In this document: positions 25,826 to 34,320 of the stretch, one piece after another
Position numbering within the stretch: position 1 is the stretch's first letter
How the letters are laid out: each line of letters starts with the position of its first letter
From: Zobellella taiwanensis
GTDB taxonomy: Bacteria > Pseudomonadota > Gammaproteobacteria > Enterobacterales > Aeromonadaceae
Reading direction: 5' to 3'
DNA: 64,000 bases
Assembly: GCF_003012795.1 (NCBI RefSeq)
Contig: NZ_PXYH01000007.1
Location: 1-64,000 of the forward strand
Notes under the pieces: generated by a model
Database searches by the model: none
Seen by the model: only the letters and a program-made list of their open reading frames with translations
What the model was told of the DNA's origin: nothing
Program-made: the position numbers and the translations under genes

Positions 25826-26233
25826 TTAGTCCTTGATTTTATGCAGGGAAAGCATCAATTCCGCCTCCGCCCTCGGCATCTCGCATTCGGCCATGATCTC
25901 CTCGATGTCGGCGCCCAGCTGCACCATGCGCGCGGCACGGCTGTACAGCTTGCTCTGGGGATCCTTGAGCGCCAGCTCCTGCTGCTGCTCGCTCAGCCGG
26001 CCCAGGATGGCGGCCAGCTCGGTCAGCTTCTTGCCCATGCCGATGCTGCCCGCCTGCAGCTCCTCCAGCTCCTTGCGATAGCTGTCCCGGCTGCGGGTCA
26101 GCTCGCGCATCAGCCGGCTCATGGCCTCCAGCTTGCGCTGGCTGACCCGCCACATGGACCAGGCCACCAGCAAGGCGAACATGGCCAGCGCCAGCGCCGT
26201 CAGTGCCAGCAGGAATGCGGGATCGAGCCACAT
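25826..26233 (-). CDS. DUF2802-domain protein downstream of cheW
   Basis: A 135-residue protein of unknown function. An N-terminal membrane helix (FLLALTALALAMFALLVAWSM) is followed by a long coiled coil (LEAMSRLMRELTRSRDSYRKELEELQ, LTELAAILGRLSEQQQEL). The C-terminal DUF2802 segment (LYSRAARMVQLGADIEEIMAECEMPRAEAELMLSLH) looks like a helix-turn-helix. The start codon overlaps the cheW stop (TAATG), so translation is coupled. The same gene follows cheW in vibrios, shewanellas and pseudomonads. A longer in-frame start inside cheW was not used. Confidence 0.85.
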   Translation of the reverse strand: MWLDPAFLLALTALALAMFALLVAWSMWRVSQRKLEAMSRLMRELTRSRDSYRKELEELQAGSIGMGKKLTELAAILGRLSEQQQELALKDPQSKLYSRAARMVQLGADIEEIMAECEMPRAEAELMLSLHKIKD

Positions 26234-26721
26234 TACAGCTGACCCAGCTCGTCCCATTCGTCATCCGACAGCAGCTTGTCCAGATCCACCAGGATCAGCA
26301 GCTCCTGTTCGCGGTTGCACACGCCCTGGATGAAGCGGGCACTTTCACTGGTGCCCACATTGGGCGCGCTTTCGATTTCCGAGGACTTGAGGTAGACCAC
26401 CTCGGCCACGCTGTCGACCAGGATGCCGATCACCTGCTTTTCCGCCTCGATGATCACGATGCGGGTGTTGTCGGTCACTTCGGCCGGCGGCAGCCCGAAG
26501 CGCAGCCGGGTGTCGAGCACGGTAACCACGTTCCCGCGCAGGTTGATGATACCCAGCACATAGTCGGGGGCGCCGGGCACGGGTGCGATATCGCTGTAAC
26601 GCAGCACTTCCTGCACCTGCATCACATTGATGCCGTAGGTTTCGTTATCCAGGCGGAAAGTGACCCATTGCAGCACTTCCCCCTCGGCCAGATTTTCCGC
26701 TACATTGCGATGACTACTCAT
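26233..26721 (-). CDS. cheW: chemotaxis coupling protein CheW
   Basis: Links chemoreceptors to the kinase CheA. The 162 residues form the SH3-like double-barrel CheW domain: WVTFRLDNETYGINVMQVQEVLRY, DYVLGIINLRGNVVTVLDTRLRFGL, IVIIEAEKQVIGILVDSVAEVVYL and FIQGVCNREQELLILVDLDKLL. It lies 20 bp after parP. Confidence 0.95.
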   Translation of the reverse strand: MSSHRNVAENLAEGEVLQWVTFRLDNETYGINVMQVQEVLRYSDIAPVPGAPDYVLGIINLRGNVVTVLDTRLRFGLPPAEVTDNTRIVIIEAEKQVIGILVDSVAEVVYLKSSEIESAPNVGTSESARFIQGVCNREQELLILVDLDKLLSDDEWDELGQL

Positions 26722-26741
26722 AGACCCACCCTTATGTCTAC

Positions 26742-27479
26742 TCAGACTTGTTGTCCGTCGATGTTCTTGCCCTGCTCCAGCAGCTCAATCAGCGCATCCA
26801 CATGCAGCAGGGCACACATTTTCTCTTTTACCATGCCCGCCAGCCAGGGACGAGTGCCCGGCTGGGAGCGCCACTTTACCTGATCCCGGTGCAGCAGGGC
26901 GGTGCCCTTGAGCTGGTGGCAGGCCAGCCCCCAGTTGCTCTCCCCCAGCGTCACCAGGTATTGATATTCTTCCTCGGCCCTGTGCCCGGGCATGGCCCAG
27001 CGGGCGGTGTCCACCACATAGAGCTGGCGCTGGCGCTCGGTCATCACCCCGGCGAACCAGTCCGGCTTGCCGAACAGGCTGGTCAGGCGCGAGACCTGAT
27101 AAATCCCCCCCAGGTGCGTCAGCGGCACCGCAAAGGTCATCCCCGCCACCTCGAAGAACAGCGCCTGGAAACTGTTTTCGGTTTCCATGTTACGCCAGTT
27201 GCCGGGCGGCGGTCCGGACGGGGTCTGCAATACCGGATCGGGCTCACACACCGGCTCGGGGACGGGCTCGGGTGCCGGTGCCGATGCCGGCTCGGCCGCC
27301 GCTTCCTCTTCCTTCAGCTCGGCCACCCGGGCCAGCAGCATCTCCAGCGCCAGGCGCTGTTCTTCCTCGGCCGGATCCGCATAGGCCGGGGCGGCCCGTT
27401 CGGGGGCCGGCGATGGGGACTGTTCTTCCAGCAGCGCGTCGAAATAATCGTCCAGCGCGTCAAACTGACGTTTGTTCAT
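26742..27479 (-). CDS. parP: polar chemotaxis array protein ParP (CheW-domain protein)
   Basis: In vibrios ParP ties chemotaxis arrays to the cell pole by binding CheA and ParC. The 245 residues have an N-terminal acidic helix (MNKRQFDALDDYFDALL), a Pro/Glu-rich linker (about residues 60-95) and a C-terminal CheW-like domain (FQALFFEVAGMTFAVPLTHLGG, WFAGVMTERQRQLYVVDTARW, WLAGMVKEKMCALLHVDALIELL). The start at 27479 overlaps the parC stop by 4 bp. Assignment rests on domain layout and position next to parC and cheW. Confidence 0.85.
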   Translation of the reverse strand: MNKRQFDALDDYFDALLEEQSPSPAPERAAPAYADPAEEEQRLALEMLLARVAELKEEEAAAEPASAPAPEPVPEPVCEPDPVLQTPSGPPPGNWRNMETENSFQALFFEVAGMTFAVPLTHLGGIYQVSRLTSLFGKPDWFAGVMTERQRQLYVVDTARWAMPGHRAEEEYQYLVTLGESNWGLACHQLKGTALLHRDQVKWRSQPGTRPWLAGMVKEKMCALLHVDALIELLEQGKNIDGQQV

Positions 27480-28261
27480 AGCGGTTGTTCCACGCCCTCG
27501 AGCCGCCACAGGTAACGCAGCAGGGTCTGGTAGGCATACACCCCACGGCAGCCCTTGGCAAAATAAGAAGGTGGCTCATGGCGCAGGCTGGCATCGCGGA
27601 ACTTGGTGTCCACCGGGATCACCGAACTCCACACATGATCGCCGTAACGCTGTTTCAGGCTTTCCAGGCTCTGCACCGAGGCCTTGGTGCGCTGATCATA
27701 CATGGTCGGCACCACGGTGTAATTAAAACCGCCCTTTCTCGCCTTGTGCATCAGGTTGAAGGTGCTGACCATGCGCTCCAGGCCCTTGAGCGCCAGGAAC
27801 TCGGTCTGTACCGGCACCAGGATGCGATCGCAGGCCGCCAGGGCATTGACCATCATCACCCCCAACACCGGCGGGCAGTCGATGATGGCCACGTCAAAGT
27901 CGTCCTGTACCTGTGCCAGCAGCCGTTTGAGCACCAGCCCCATGCCTTCGCGGCTGCTGGATGTGCGCTCCAGGGTCGCCAGGGAGATGGACGCCGGCAA
28001 CAGGGTGAGACCCTCGAACCGGGTCTGCAGCGCCACCTGCTCGAACTCCGCCCGCCCCACCCGGGGCGCCAGGAAGAGATCGAACAGGGTGTGCGGCAGG
28101 GTGTCCGAGTCATAGTCCAGGTAGGCGGTCAGCGAGCCGTGCGGATCGGTGTCGATCAACAGCACCCGCTTGTTGCGCTGGGCCAACAGGCCCGCCAGCG
28201 AGACCACCGTTGTGGTCTTGCCGACGCCACCCTTCTGATTTGCTACCGTCCATACAATCAC
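27476..28261 (-). CDS. parC: ParA-like ATPase ParC for polar placement of chemotaxis arrays
   Basis: The name follows the Vibrio chemotaxis gene and is unrelated to topoisomerase IV. The 261-residue MinD/ParA ATPase has the deviant Walker A NQKGGVGKTTTVVSLA, the DTDPHGSLT switch and VAIIDCPPVLGVMMVNAL. It recruits chemotaxis proteins to the pole through ParP. The start is a GTG at 28261 with AGGA seven bases upstream; the longer open frame before it lies inside motD. It overlaps motD and parP by 4 bp each. Confidence 0.88.
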   Translation of the reverse strand: MIVWTVANQKGGVGKTTTVVSLAGLLAQRNKRVLLIDTDPHGSLTAYLDYDSDTLPHTLFDLFLAPRVGRAEFEQVALQTRFEGLTLLPASISLATLERTSSSREGMGLVLKRLLAQVQDDFDVAIIDCPPVLGVMMVNALAACDRILVPVQTEFLALKGLERMVSTFNLMHKARKGGFNYTVVPTMYDQRTKASVQSLESLKQRYGDHVWSSVIPVDTKFRDASLRHEPPSYFAKGCRGVYAYQTLLRYLWRLEGVEQPL

Positions 28262-29124
28262 GATTCGTCCTGCCTTGTGCTGATGCGGATGCCCCCGGAA
28301 GGCAATTCGAATACCCCGAGCGCACCGTCGTCCTGATCCGTGGCCAGGGGGCGGGATGGCAGTGCGGCCGGCGCCTGCCACTCCCGGTTGGATACCGCGA
28401 TTTCCACCCGCCGGTTGGTCGCCCGCCGGGCCTCGCCGCGCCCCAGATCCAGGGGCCGGGTGCTGCCGAAGGCTTCCAGCGCCAGCCGGGCCGGTTCGAT
28501 GCCGTTGTGGCCGAGCCACTCCAGCACCGCCCTTGCCCGCTCCGCCGACAGCTGCCAGTTGGACTGGTACAGCTCGTTGCTCACCGGCAGGGTGTCGGCG
28601 TAGCCGCGCACCCGGATATAGTGGTTGCCCTGTTGCAGCACCGGCGCCAGGGCCGACAACAGCGCCTCGCTGGCCGGGCGCAGCAGGGCACTGCCGCTGG
28701 CGAACAGCAGGGCGCCGTCCAGCTCCAGCACCAGCCAGTCCTCCTCCCGGGTAAAGCTGATCAGGCGCTGGTCCACCAGCGGCTGCAGCCGTTCCGACAG
28801 CCGGGCCTCCAGCAGGGCAAGAAATTCGGGATCCAGCGGGGCCTCGCCCGGCTGGCCCGGCGTCGGCGTGGACGGTTCGCCACCCAGGCCGATCACCGCC
28901 AGTCCCTGCTGGTGGCCCAGGTTGCCCGCCGGCTCCCCCGCCAGCCGCTGCACCGCCTGCTGCATGCCCTCGGAGAGCTGCTGGCGGCCTTCGCCGCGGC
29001 TGACGTGCAGCGCATACAGCACCACGAACAGGGCGAACACCAGGGTCATGTAGTCGGCATAGGACACCAGCCAGCGCTCCAGCTCGCCGTGTCGCGCCGG
29101 GGCCGGCAGGCCGCGCCGCCTCAT
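28258..29124 (-). CDS. motD: flagellar motor stator protein MotD (MotB family)
   Basis: Peptidoglycan-anchored stator subunit. The 288-residue protein has one membrane helix with the proton-binding Asp in SYADYMTLVFALFVVLYAL, a plug/linker region, and a C-terminal OmpA domain (LFASGSALLRP, VRGYADTLPVS, SAERARAVLEWL, RRATNRRVEIAV) that binds peptidoglycan. Its place between motC and parC in the che cluster is that of MotD in Pseudomonas, which drives the motor together with a separate MotAB. The absence of a PomB-type sequence favours proton use. Confidence 0.9.
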   Translation of the reverse strand: MRRRGLPAPARHGELERWLVSYADYMTLVFALFVVLYALHVSRGEGRQQLSEGMQQAVQRLAGEPAGNLGHQQGLAVIGLGGEPSTPTPGQPGEAPLDPEFLALLEARLSERLQPLVDQRLISFTREEDWLVLELDGALLFASGSALLRPASEALLSALAPVLQQGNHYIRVRGYADTLPVSNELYQSNWQLSAERARAVLEWLGHNGIEPARLALEAFGSTRPLDLGRGEARRATNRRVEIAVSNREWQAPAALPSRPLATDQDDGALGVFELPSGGIRISTRQDES

Positions 29125-29864
29125 GAGTGCGGCTCCCGGTACTGGCCCAGCTGGCGGCTCACCGTCAGGCTGTTTTCGCCCCGGGCAATGGCCAGCAGGC
29201 CGACACAGGTCAGCTCCCGGTAGCGCAGCTCCCGGCGATGGAGGGCGCGCAGCCGGTTGGCCACCGGCAGCAGCAGCAGGTTGGCCAGCCCCACCCCGTA
29301 CAGGGTGGCGACAAAGGCCACCGCGATACCGGCGCCGAGCCGGGCCGGATCGTCCAGGTGCGACATCGCCTGGATCAGTCCCAGCACGGCGCCGATAATG
29401 CCGATGGTCGGGCTGTAGCCGCCCATGGCCTCGTATACCCTGGCTTCCTGCTCGCGCTGCTCTTCCAGCCGGTCCAGCTCATGATCGAACAGCCGCTCCA
29501 GCGCCTGGGGCTCGGTGCCGTCCACCAGCCATTGCAGGCCCTGGCGGGTAAAGGTGTCGAGGCTGTCGTCGTCGAGCCGGGCTTCCAGGCTGAGAAAGCC
29601 CTGCTGGCGGGCCTCGCCGGACCAGCGCAGCAGGCGGGCGGCCTGCTCATGAAAGGGCCAGTCGGGCTCGCGCCACAACCGCCCCAGTGCCAGCCCGGCG
29701 GCCCGGCACTGGGGCCAGGGCGTTTGCAGCGCCACCGCCCCCAGGGTGCCTCCCGCCACGATCAAAAAGGCCGGCCCGTCCACCAGTCCCCACAGGCTGC
29801 CGCCGTGCCACCACTGGGCCAAGGCGATACAGAACAGGGCGAGCAGCAGGCCGGCCAGCGCCAT
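29121..29864 (-). CDS. motC: flagellar motor stator protein MotC (MotA family)
   Basis: Partner of MotD in the ion channel of the flagellar stator. The 247 residues have four membrane helices (MALAGLLLALFCIALAQWW; GPAFLIVAGGTLGAVAL; the conserved GGYSPTIGIIGAVLGLIQAM; LGAGIAVAFVATLYGVGLANLLLLP) and a cytoplasmic loop rich in charges that contacts FliG. The start at 29864 gives a length equal to Pseudomonas MotC (about 246). It overlaps motD by 4 bp and begins 1 bp before the cheB stop region ends. Confidence 0.9.
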   Translation of the reverse strand: MALAGLLLALFCIALAQWWHGGSLWGLVDGPAFLIVAGGTLGAVALQTPWPQCRAAGLALGRLWREPDWPFHEQAARLLRWSGEARQQGFLSLEARLDDDSLDTFTRQGLQWLVDGTEPQALERLFDHELDRLEEQREQEARVYEAMGGYSPTIGIIGAVLGLIQAMSHLDDPARLGAGIAVAFVATLYGVGLANLLLLPVANRLRALHRRELRYRELTCVGLLAIARGENSLTVSRQLGQYREPHS

Positions 29865-29865
29865 C

Positions 29866-30999
29866 TCAGGATACCATTTCGTTGACGATGGCCTCGCCAA
29901 TCAGCGGCAGCGGCAGGGATTCGCTGGCGATGCCGGCCTTGGCCACCGCCTGGGGCATGCCGTAGACCACGCAGCTTTCCTCATCCTGGGCCCAGATACT
30001 GGCCCCCTGCTCCTTGAGCAGGCGGGCCCCTTCCCGGCCATCGGCGCCCATGCCGGTCAGCACCACCGCCAGCACATTGCCGCCGTAAATCTTGGCGGCG
30101 GAGGCAAAGGTGATATCGACACAGGGCTTGTAGTTGACCTTGTCGTTGCCATCCAGGATGCGGATCCGGGCCGCCCCGGGGCGGCCTTCAAACATCATCT
30201 GCCGGCCGCCGGGCGCCAGGTAGGCATGGCCGGGACGCAGCACGTCGCCGTCCTCCGCTTCCTTCACCCGGATCTGGCACAGGCCGTCGAGCCGGGCCGC
30301 GAAGGCGGTGGTAAAGGTACCCGGCATATGCTGGATCAGCACAATGGGATGGGGGAAATTGGCCGGCAGCCGGGTCAGCACCGTCTGCAGCGCCACGGGT
30401 CCGCCGGTGGAGGTGCCGATGGCCAGCAGCTGGTAGCTCTTGCCGCTGCGCCGGGGCAGGCTGCGTCGCTCGGCGGGCGCCGCCGGGGCCGGGGTGGCCA
30501 CGGTCGTGCGGGACTCGAGCGGGCTGCGCCCGCGCAGGGACGACAGCGGCCGGGACGCGCCGGCAGAGGTTGCCGGGGCCGGCGAGCGGGGCAGCAGGGT
30601 GCGGCGGCGGGCAATGGCTTTTACCCGCTGCTGCAGCAGTTGCACCGCCTCTTCCTTGCTGCGGGCAATGTCCTCGAAGCGCTTGGGCAGGAAGTCCATG
30701 GCTCCCGCATCCAGCGCGTCCAGGGTCGCCCGGGCGCCGTCGTGGGTCAGTGAGGAAAACATCAGCACCGGAGTCGGCGTGGCCTTCATGATGGCGCGTA
30801 CCGCCGTAATGCCGTCCATCACCGGCATTTCGATGTCCATGGTGATGACGTCGGGGCGCAGCGTTTTCGCCTTCTCCACCGCCTCCTGGCCGTTGGCGGC
30901 GGTATCCACCACCGTCAGCAGGGGATCCTGCTCCAGGATTTCACTCACCCGGCGGCGAAAAAAGCTCGAATCGTCAACCACCAATACCCGAATAGCCAT
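29866..30999 (-). CDS. cheB: chemotaxis protein-glutamate methylesterase CheB
   Basis: Removes methyl groups from chemoreceptors for adaptation and deamidates receptor glutamines. A receiver domain (phospho-acceptor Asp55 in [13 protein letters not shown]) is joined by a long Ser/Arg/Pro-rich linker to the catalytic domain with Ser in [13 protein letters not shown], His in [12 protein letters not shown] and Asp in [12 protein letters not shown]. The 377 residues are a little long, because of the linker. It lies 28 bp after cheA. Confidence 0.95.
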   Translation of the reverse strand: MAIRVLVVDDSSFFRRRVSEILEQDPLLTVVDTAANGQEAVEKAKTLRPDVITMDIEMPVMDGITAVRAIMKATPTPVLMFSSLTHDGARATLDALDAGAMDFLPKRFEDIARSKEEAVQLLQQRVKAIARRRTLLPRSPAPATSAGASRPLSSLRGRSPLESRTTVATPAPAAPAERRSLPRRSGKSYQLLAIGTSTGGPVALQTVLTRLPANFPHPIVLIQHMPGTFTTAFAARLDGLCQIRVKEAEDGDVLRPGHAYLAPGGRQMMFEGRPGAARIRILDGNDKVNYKPCVDITFASAAKIYGGNVLAVVLTGMGADGREGARLLKEQGASIWAQDEESCVVYGMPQAVAKAGIASESLPLPLIGEAIVNEMVS

Positions 31000-31027
31000 T
31001 TTTATTATCGTGCTCCCTTGTTGTTAT

Positions 31028-33037
31028 TCAGGCGTAGCGGCGGGCGTACGCCTTGATCAGGCCGGCGATGTCCAGGATCAGGGCAATGCCGCCGTCGCTG
31101 GTAATGGTGGCGCCGGCCATGCCCGGGGTGCCGTGCAGCAGCTGGTCGAGGGGCTTGATCACCACTTCTTCCTGGCCGATAAGGCCGTCCACCACAAAGC
31201 CCACCTGCTGGTTGCCGATCATGACGATCACCACATGGCCCTGCTCCTTGCGCTGGCGCCTGGAGCCGCGCAGCAGCCAGTCCTGCAGGTAAAACAGCGG
31301 AATGGCCCGGTTGCGCACCACTATGGTGAGCTGGCCGTCGACCATGCTGGTGCGGGTCAGGTCCAGGTGGAAAATCTCGTTGACGTTGGTCAGCGGCAAG
31401 GCGAAGGTCTGTTCGCCCACCAGCACCATCAGGGTCGGCAAGATGGCCAGGGTCAGCGGCACCTTGATCTGCAGCCGGGTGCCCTTGCCCTTTTCCGAGT
31501 CGATGAAAATGGAGCCGTTGACCGAACTGATGCCGGTCTTGACCACGTCCATGCCCACGCCGCGCCCGGAGACGTCGGTGATTTCGGTCTTGGTGGAAAA
31601 GCCGGGGGCAAAAATCAGGTTGTAGGCTTCGTTGTCGCTCATGCGGGCGGCGCCGTCGGCGTCGAGGATGCCCCGCTTGATGGCGATGCCCTTGAGTTTT
31701 TCCGGATCCATGCCGGCGCCGTCGTCCTCGATGCCGAGCAGGATATGGTCCCCTTCCTGGGAAGCGGTCAGGCGGATCACGCCCTTGCGCGGCTTGCCGG
31801 CGGCCTCGCGCACCGCGGGCGGCTCGACGCCGTGGTCACAGGAATTGCGCACCAGGTGCACCAGGGGATCGGCCAGGGCTTCCACCAGGTTCTTGTCGAG
31901 ATCCGTGTCTTCCCCCGACATTTCCAGCTCGATTTCCTTGTTCATGCTGCGCGCCAGATCGCGCACCACCCGGGGAAAGCGGCCAAACACCTTCTTGATG
32001 GGCTGCATCCGGGTTTTCATCACGGCCCCCTGCAGGTCGCCGGTGACCGCGTCCAGGTTGGTCACCGCCTTGGTGATTTCCTCGTTCTCATGGCCGGACT
32101 GCAGGCTCAACAGGCGGTTGCGCACCAGCACCAGCTCGCCGACCATGTTCATGATGCTGTCGAGGGTGCGGGTATCGACCCGCACCGTGGTGTCGGCCTG
32201 GGCGGGCTGGGGCGCGCTGGGCCGGGCCGGCGCGGCGGCGGGCGCTTCGGGGCGGGCCGCCGGCGCGGGCGCCGGGGCCGGAGAGGGCTCCTGGGCGGCG
32301 GCGGAAGGCCCCTTGCCGGCGCCGTGCAGCTGGTCGAGCAGGGCTTCGAACTCGCTGTCGTCAATCAGGTCGTCGCCGCCGGCCGATACCGGGCCGGCCT
32401 GCGCCTCAGGCTCCTGCTGGGGCACACCGCCGTGCTTGCCGGCGCCGTGCAGTTGATCGAGCAGGGCTTCGAATTCGTCGTCGGTAATGTCGTCGCTCTG
32501 GCTGGCGGCATCGGCGGGGGCGTCCGGCCCCAGCTCGTCGAGCATTTGCCGGTATTCCTGCTCGCTGAGGGCGGCGATGGAATCCTCCCTCGCCGGCTCC
32601 GCCTCGGCGGGCACGGCGGCCGCGCCCGGAGCCACTTCCCCGTCCTGCTCGGGCGTGCAATAAAAGCCCAGCTCCTCCAGCAGGCGGGGATCCGCCGGGG
32701 TCGGTTCCCGGCGGCTCTGGATCTCGGCGAACATGCTGTTGACCGTATCCAGCGCCCGCAGGATCACGTCCATCAGCTCCGAGGTCACCCGGCGCTGGCC
32801 GGTACGCAGGATATCGAACACGTTTTCGGCTTTGTGGCAGGTATCCACCAGCGCCGTCAGGGACAGGAAGCCGGCACCGCCCTTGACGGTGTGGAACCCC
32901 CTAAATATCGCATTGAGCAGGTCCTTGTCGTCGGGCTGCCTTTCCAGGGTCACCAACTGTTCCGACAGCTGCTCCAGGATCTCCGATGCTTCAACCAGAA
33001 AATCCTGCAGAATATCCTCGTCTACCTCAAAGCCCAT
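31028..33037 (-). CDS. cheA: chemotaxis histidine kinase CheA
   Basis: Receptor-coupled kinase that phosphorylates CheY and CheB. The 669 residues have an N-terminal Hpt domain (phospho-His49 in GFHTVKGGAGF), a long acidic/Ala-Pro linker, then the dimerisation domain, the ATPase domain (HLVRNSCDHGVEPP, GIEDDGAGMD, FSTKTEITDVSGRGVGMDVV) and a C-terminal CheW-like domain. The linker carries the motif EFEALLDQLHGAGK twice (near residues 185-200 and 225-240). A classical CheY-binding P2 domain is not obvious, and these motifs may take over part of its role. Confidence 0.95.
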   Translation of the reverse strand: MGFEVDEDILQDFLVEASEILEQLSEQLVTLERQPDDKDLLNAIFRGFHTVKGGAGFLSLTALVDTCHKAENVFDILRTGQRRVTSELMDVILRALDTVNSMFAEIQSRREPTPADPRLLEELGFYCTPEQDGEVAPGAAAVPAEAEPAREDSIAALSEQEYRQMLDELGPDAPADAASQSDDITDDEFEALLDQLHGAGKHGGVPQQEPEAQAGPVSAGGDDLIDDSEFEALLDQLHGAGKGPSAAAQEPSPAPAPAPAARPEAPAAAPARPSAPQPAQADTTVRVDTRTLDSIMNMVGELVLVRNRLLSLQSGHENEEITKAVTNLDAVTGDLQGAVMKTRMQPIKKVFGRFPRVVRDLARSMNKEIELEMSGEDTDLDKNLVEALADPLVHLVRNSCDHGVEPPAVREAAGKPRKGVIRLTASQEGDHILLGIEDDGAGMDPEKLKGIAIKRGILDADGAARMSDNEAYNLIFAPGFSTKTEITDVSGRGVGMDVVKTGISSVNGSIFIDSEKGKGTRLQIKVPLTLAILPTLMVLVGEQTFALPLTNVNEIFHLDLTRTSMVDGQLTIVVRNRAIPLFYLQDWLLRGSRRQRKEQGHVVIVMIGNQQVGFVVDGLIGQEEVVIKPLDQLLHGTPGMAGATITSDGGIALILDIAGLIKAYARRYA

Positions 33038-33046
33038 GCTCTCTCC

Positions 33047-33796
33047 TTAGAATCCCAAACTGGACAACAGGTCGTCGACCCCGTCCTGATCAGAGACCAC
33101 ATCGTCACGATGTTCTTTATTGATGATCGGCCCCTCGGCGGTAATGGCCGATTTGGCGACCTTTTGCTGCTCCGGCTTGATGTCTTCCATCCCCGGCAGC
33201 CGGCCGAAGACCGACAGTATTTCCACCAGCTTGGCTTCCACTTCCTGCACCAGGTTGATCACCCGCCGGATCATCTGGCCGGTCAGGTCCTGATAGTCCT
33301 GGGCCATCAGGATCTCGGTCAGCAGCTGGCGCAAGCGCTCGGCGTCCTGCTCGGAGTCAAGCAGGAAGTCGTTGAGCTGGAAGCACAGCTCCTTGAACTT
33401 GTTCAGTTCCAGCTGGCGCTGCATCAGCCCCTGCCAGCCCGGCATCACCTGCTGGATGCGGTCGTTGAGCCGGTCGGCAATGGGCAGGCTGGCTTCCACC
33501 GCGTCCATGGTGCGGTTGGCGGCCTTGTCGGTCATGTCGATGACGTAATTGAGCCGCTCCTTGGCATCCGGGATTTCGCTTTCCGCCAGCTCGGGCAGGC
33601 GGGGATCGTTGCGAAATTCCTGCAGGGAATCGTGCAGCTGGCGGGTCAGTTGCCCGACCTGATCGAGCAGGCTGCGCGCCTGCGGCATGCATACATCGGC
33701 AAGATAACGATCGGCTTGCTCCTGTTCGCCACGCTCGAGCATGGCAACCAGCTCTCTGGCCTGCTCCAGGCTGATTAAACCTTGTTGTTCTGCCAT
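33047..33796 (-). CDS. cheZ: CheY-P phosphatase CheZ
   Basis: Speeds dephosphorylation of CheY. The 249-residue all-helical protein has the catalytic Gln region MAQDYQDLTGQMIRRVINLVQEVE and the C-terminal CheY-binding peptide DQDGVDDLLSSLGF. The long central helices form the four-helix-bundle dimer. It lies between cheY and cheA, with 9 and 12 bp gaps. Confidence 0.95.
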   Translation of the reverse strand: MAEQQGLISLEQARELVAMLERGEQEQADRYLADVCMPQARSLLDQVGQLTRQLHDSLQEFRNDPRLPELAESEIPDAKERLNYVIDMTDKAANRTMDAVEASLPIADRLNDRIQQVMPGWQGLMQRQLELNKFKELCFQLNDFLLDSEQDAERLRQLLTEILMAQDYQDLTGQMIRRVINLVQEVEAKLVEILSVFGRLPGMEDIKPEQQKVAKSAITAEGPIINKEHRDDVVSDQDGVDDLLSSLGF

Positions 33797-33808
33797 GACG
33801 ACGCCTTA

Positions 33809-34192
33809 TTATCCGATTCTCTCGAAAACCTTCTCGAGCTTTTCCTTGAGGGTGGCGGCGGTAAAGGGCTTGACCACATAGCCGTTTACGCCGGCCTGGG
33901 CGGCGGTGATGATCTGCTCGCGCTTGGCTTCGGCGGTAACCATCAGCACCGGCAGGTGCTTGAGTTTGTCGTCGGCACGAATGGCCCGCAGCAGGTCGAT
34001 GCCCTGCATCCCCGGCATGTTCCAGTCGGTGACCACGAAATCGAAGTCGCCATTCTTGAGCATGGGCAGGGCGGTAAGGCCATCGTCGGCTTCATGAGTG
34101 TTATTGAAGCCCAGATCCCTGAGCAGGTTCTTAATAATCCTGCGCATGGTGGAAAAATCATCCACGATGAGGATTTTCATGTTCTTGTCCAA
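33809..34192 (-). CDS. cheY: chemotaxis response regulator CheY
   Basis: Phospho-CheY binds FliM and FliN and changes motor rotation. The 127 residues are one receiver domain with the acidic pair in [18 protein letters not shown], Asp56 in [16 protein letters not shown], the Thr/Ser in VTAEAK and Lys in YVVKPFTA. The start is a TTG at 34192, chosen because AGGAGG lies six bases upstream and the N-terminus then matches E. coli CheY; an ATG four codons later is the alternative. Confidence 0.94.
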   Translation of the reverse strand: MDKNMKILIVDDFSTMRRIIKNLLRDLGFNNTHEADDGLTALPMLKNGDFDFVVTDWNMPGMQGIDLLRAIRADDKLKHLPVLMVTAEAKREQIITAAQAGVNGYVVKPFTAATLKEKLEKVFERIG

Positions 34193-34248
34193 CCTTTTCC
34201 TCCTATAAGCCGAACCAACAGCCGCTGAACATGACAGGTATTCTTCGC

Positions 34249-34275
34249 CTTGCCGGTCCGGAAACGACCGGCAAG
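34249..34275. other. 10-bp perfect hairpin between fliA and cheY
   Basis: CTTGCCGGTC and GACCGGCAAG pair around a 7-nt loop in the fliA-cheY gap. No T-run follows on the minus strand, so it is not a standard terminator. It could stabilise or mark the end of one of the two transcripts. Confidence 0.55.
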
Positions 34276-34288
34276 GGAGCAGGATATA

Positions 34289-34317
34289 CTATCACGCGAT
34301 AATTAACCTATTGTCAG
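34289..34317 (-). promoter_or_regulatory. weak candidate promoter for cheY
   Basis: On the minus strand CTGACA, 17 bases, TGATAG lies just after the fliA stop. The match is moderate and the region is AT-rich compared with its surroundings. The real start of cheY transcription could instead come from fliA or further up. Confidence 0.3.
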
Positions 34318-34320
34318 GCC

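Noticed and set aside
27476-28261. Plasmid or chromosome partition ParA
   Set aside because: No ParB gene or parS-like repeats are nearby, and the motD-parC-parP-cheW order is that of the chemotaxis ParC system.
30440-33778. A 1,112-codon open frame on the plus strand across cheB, cheA and cheZ
   Set aside because: It is antisense to three clearly conserved genes, has low-complexity composition typical of antisense GC-rich DNA, and shows no domain.
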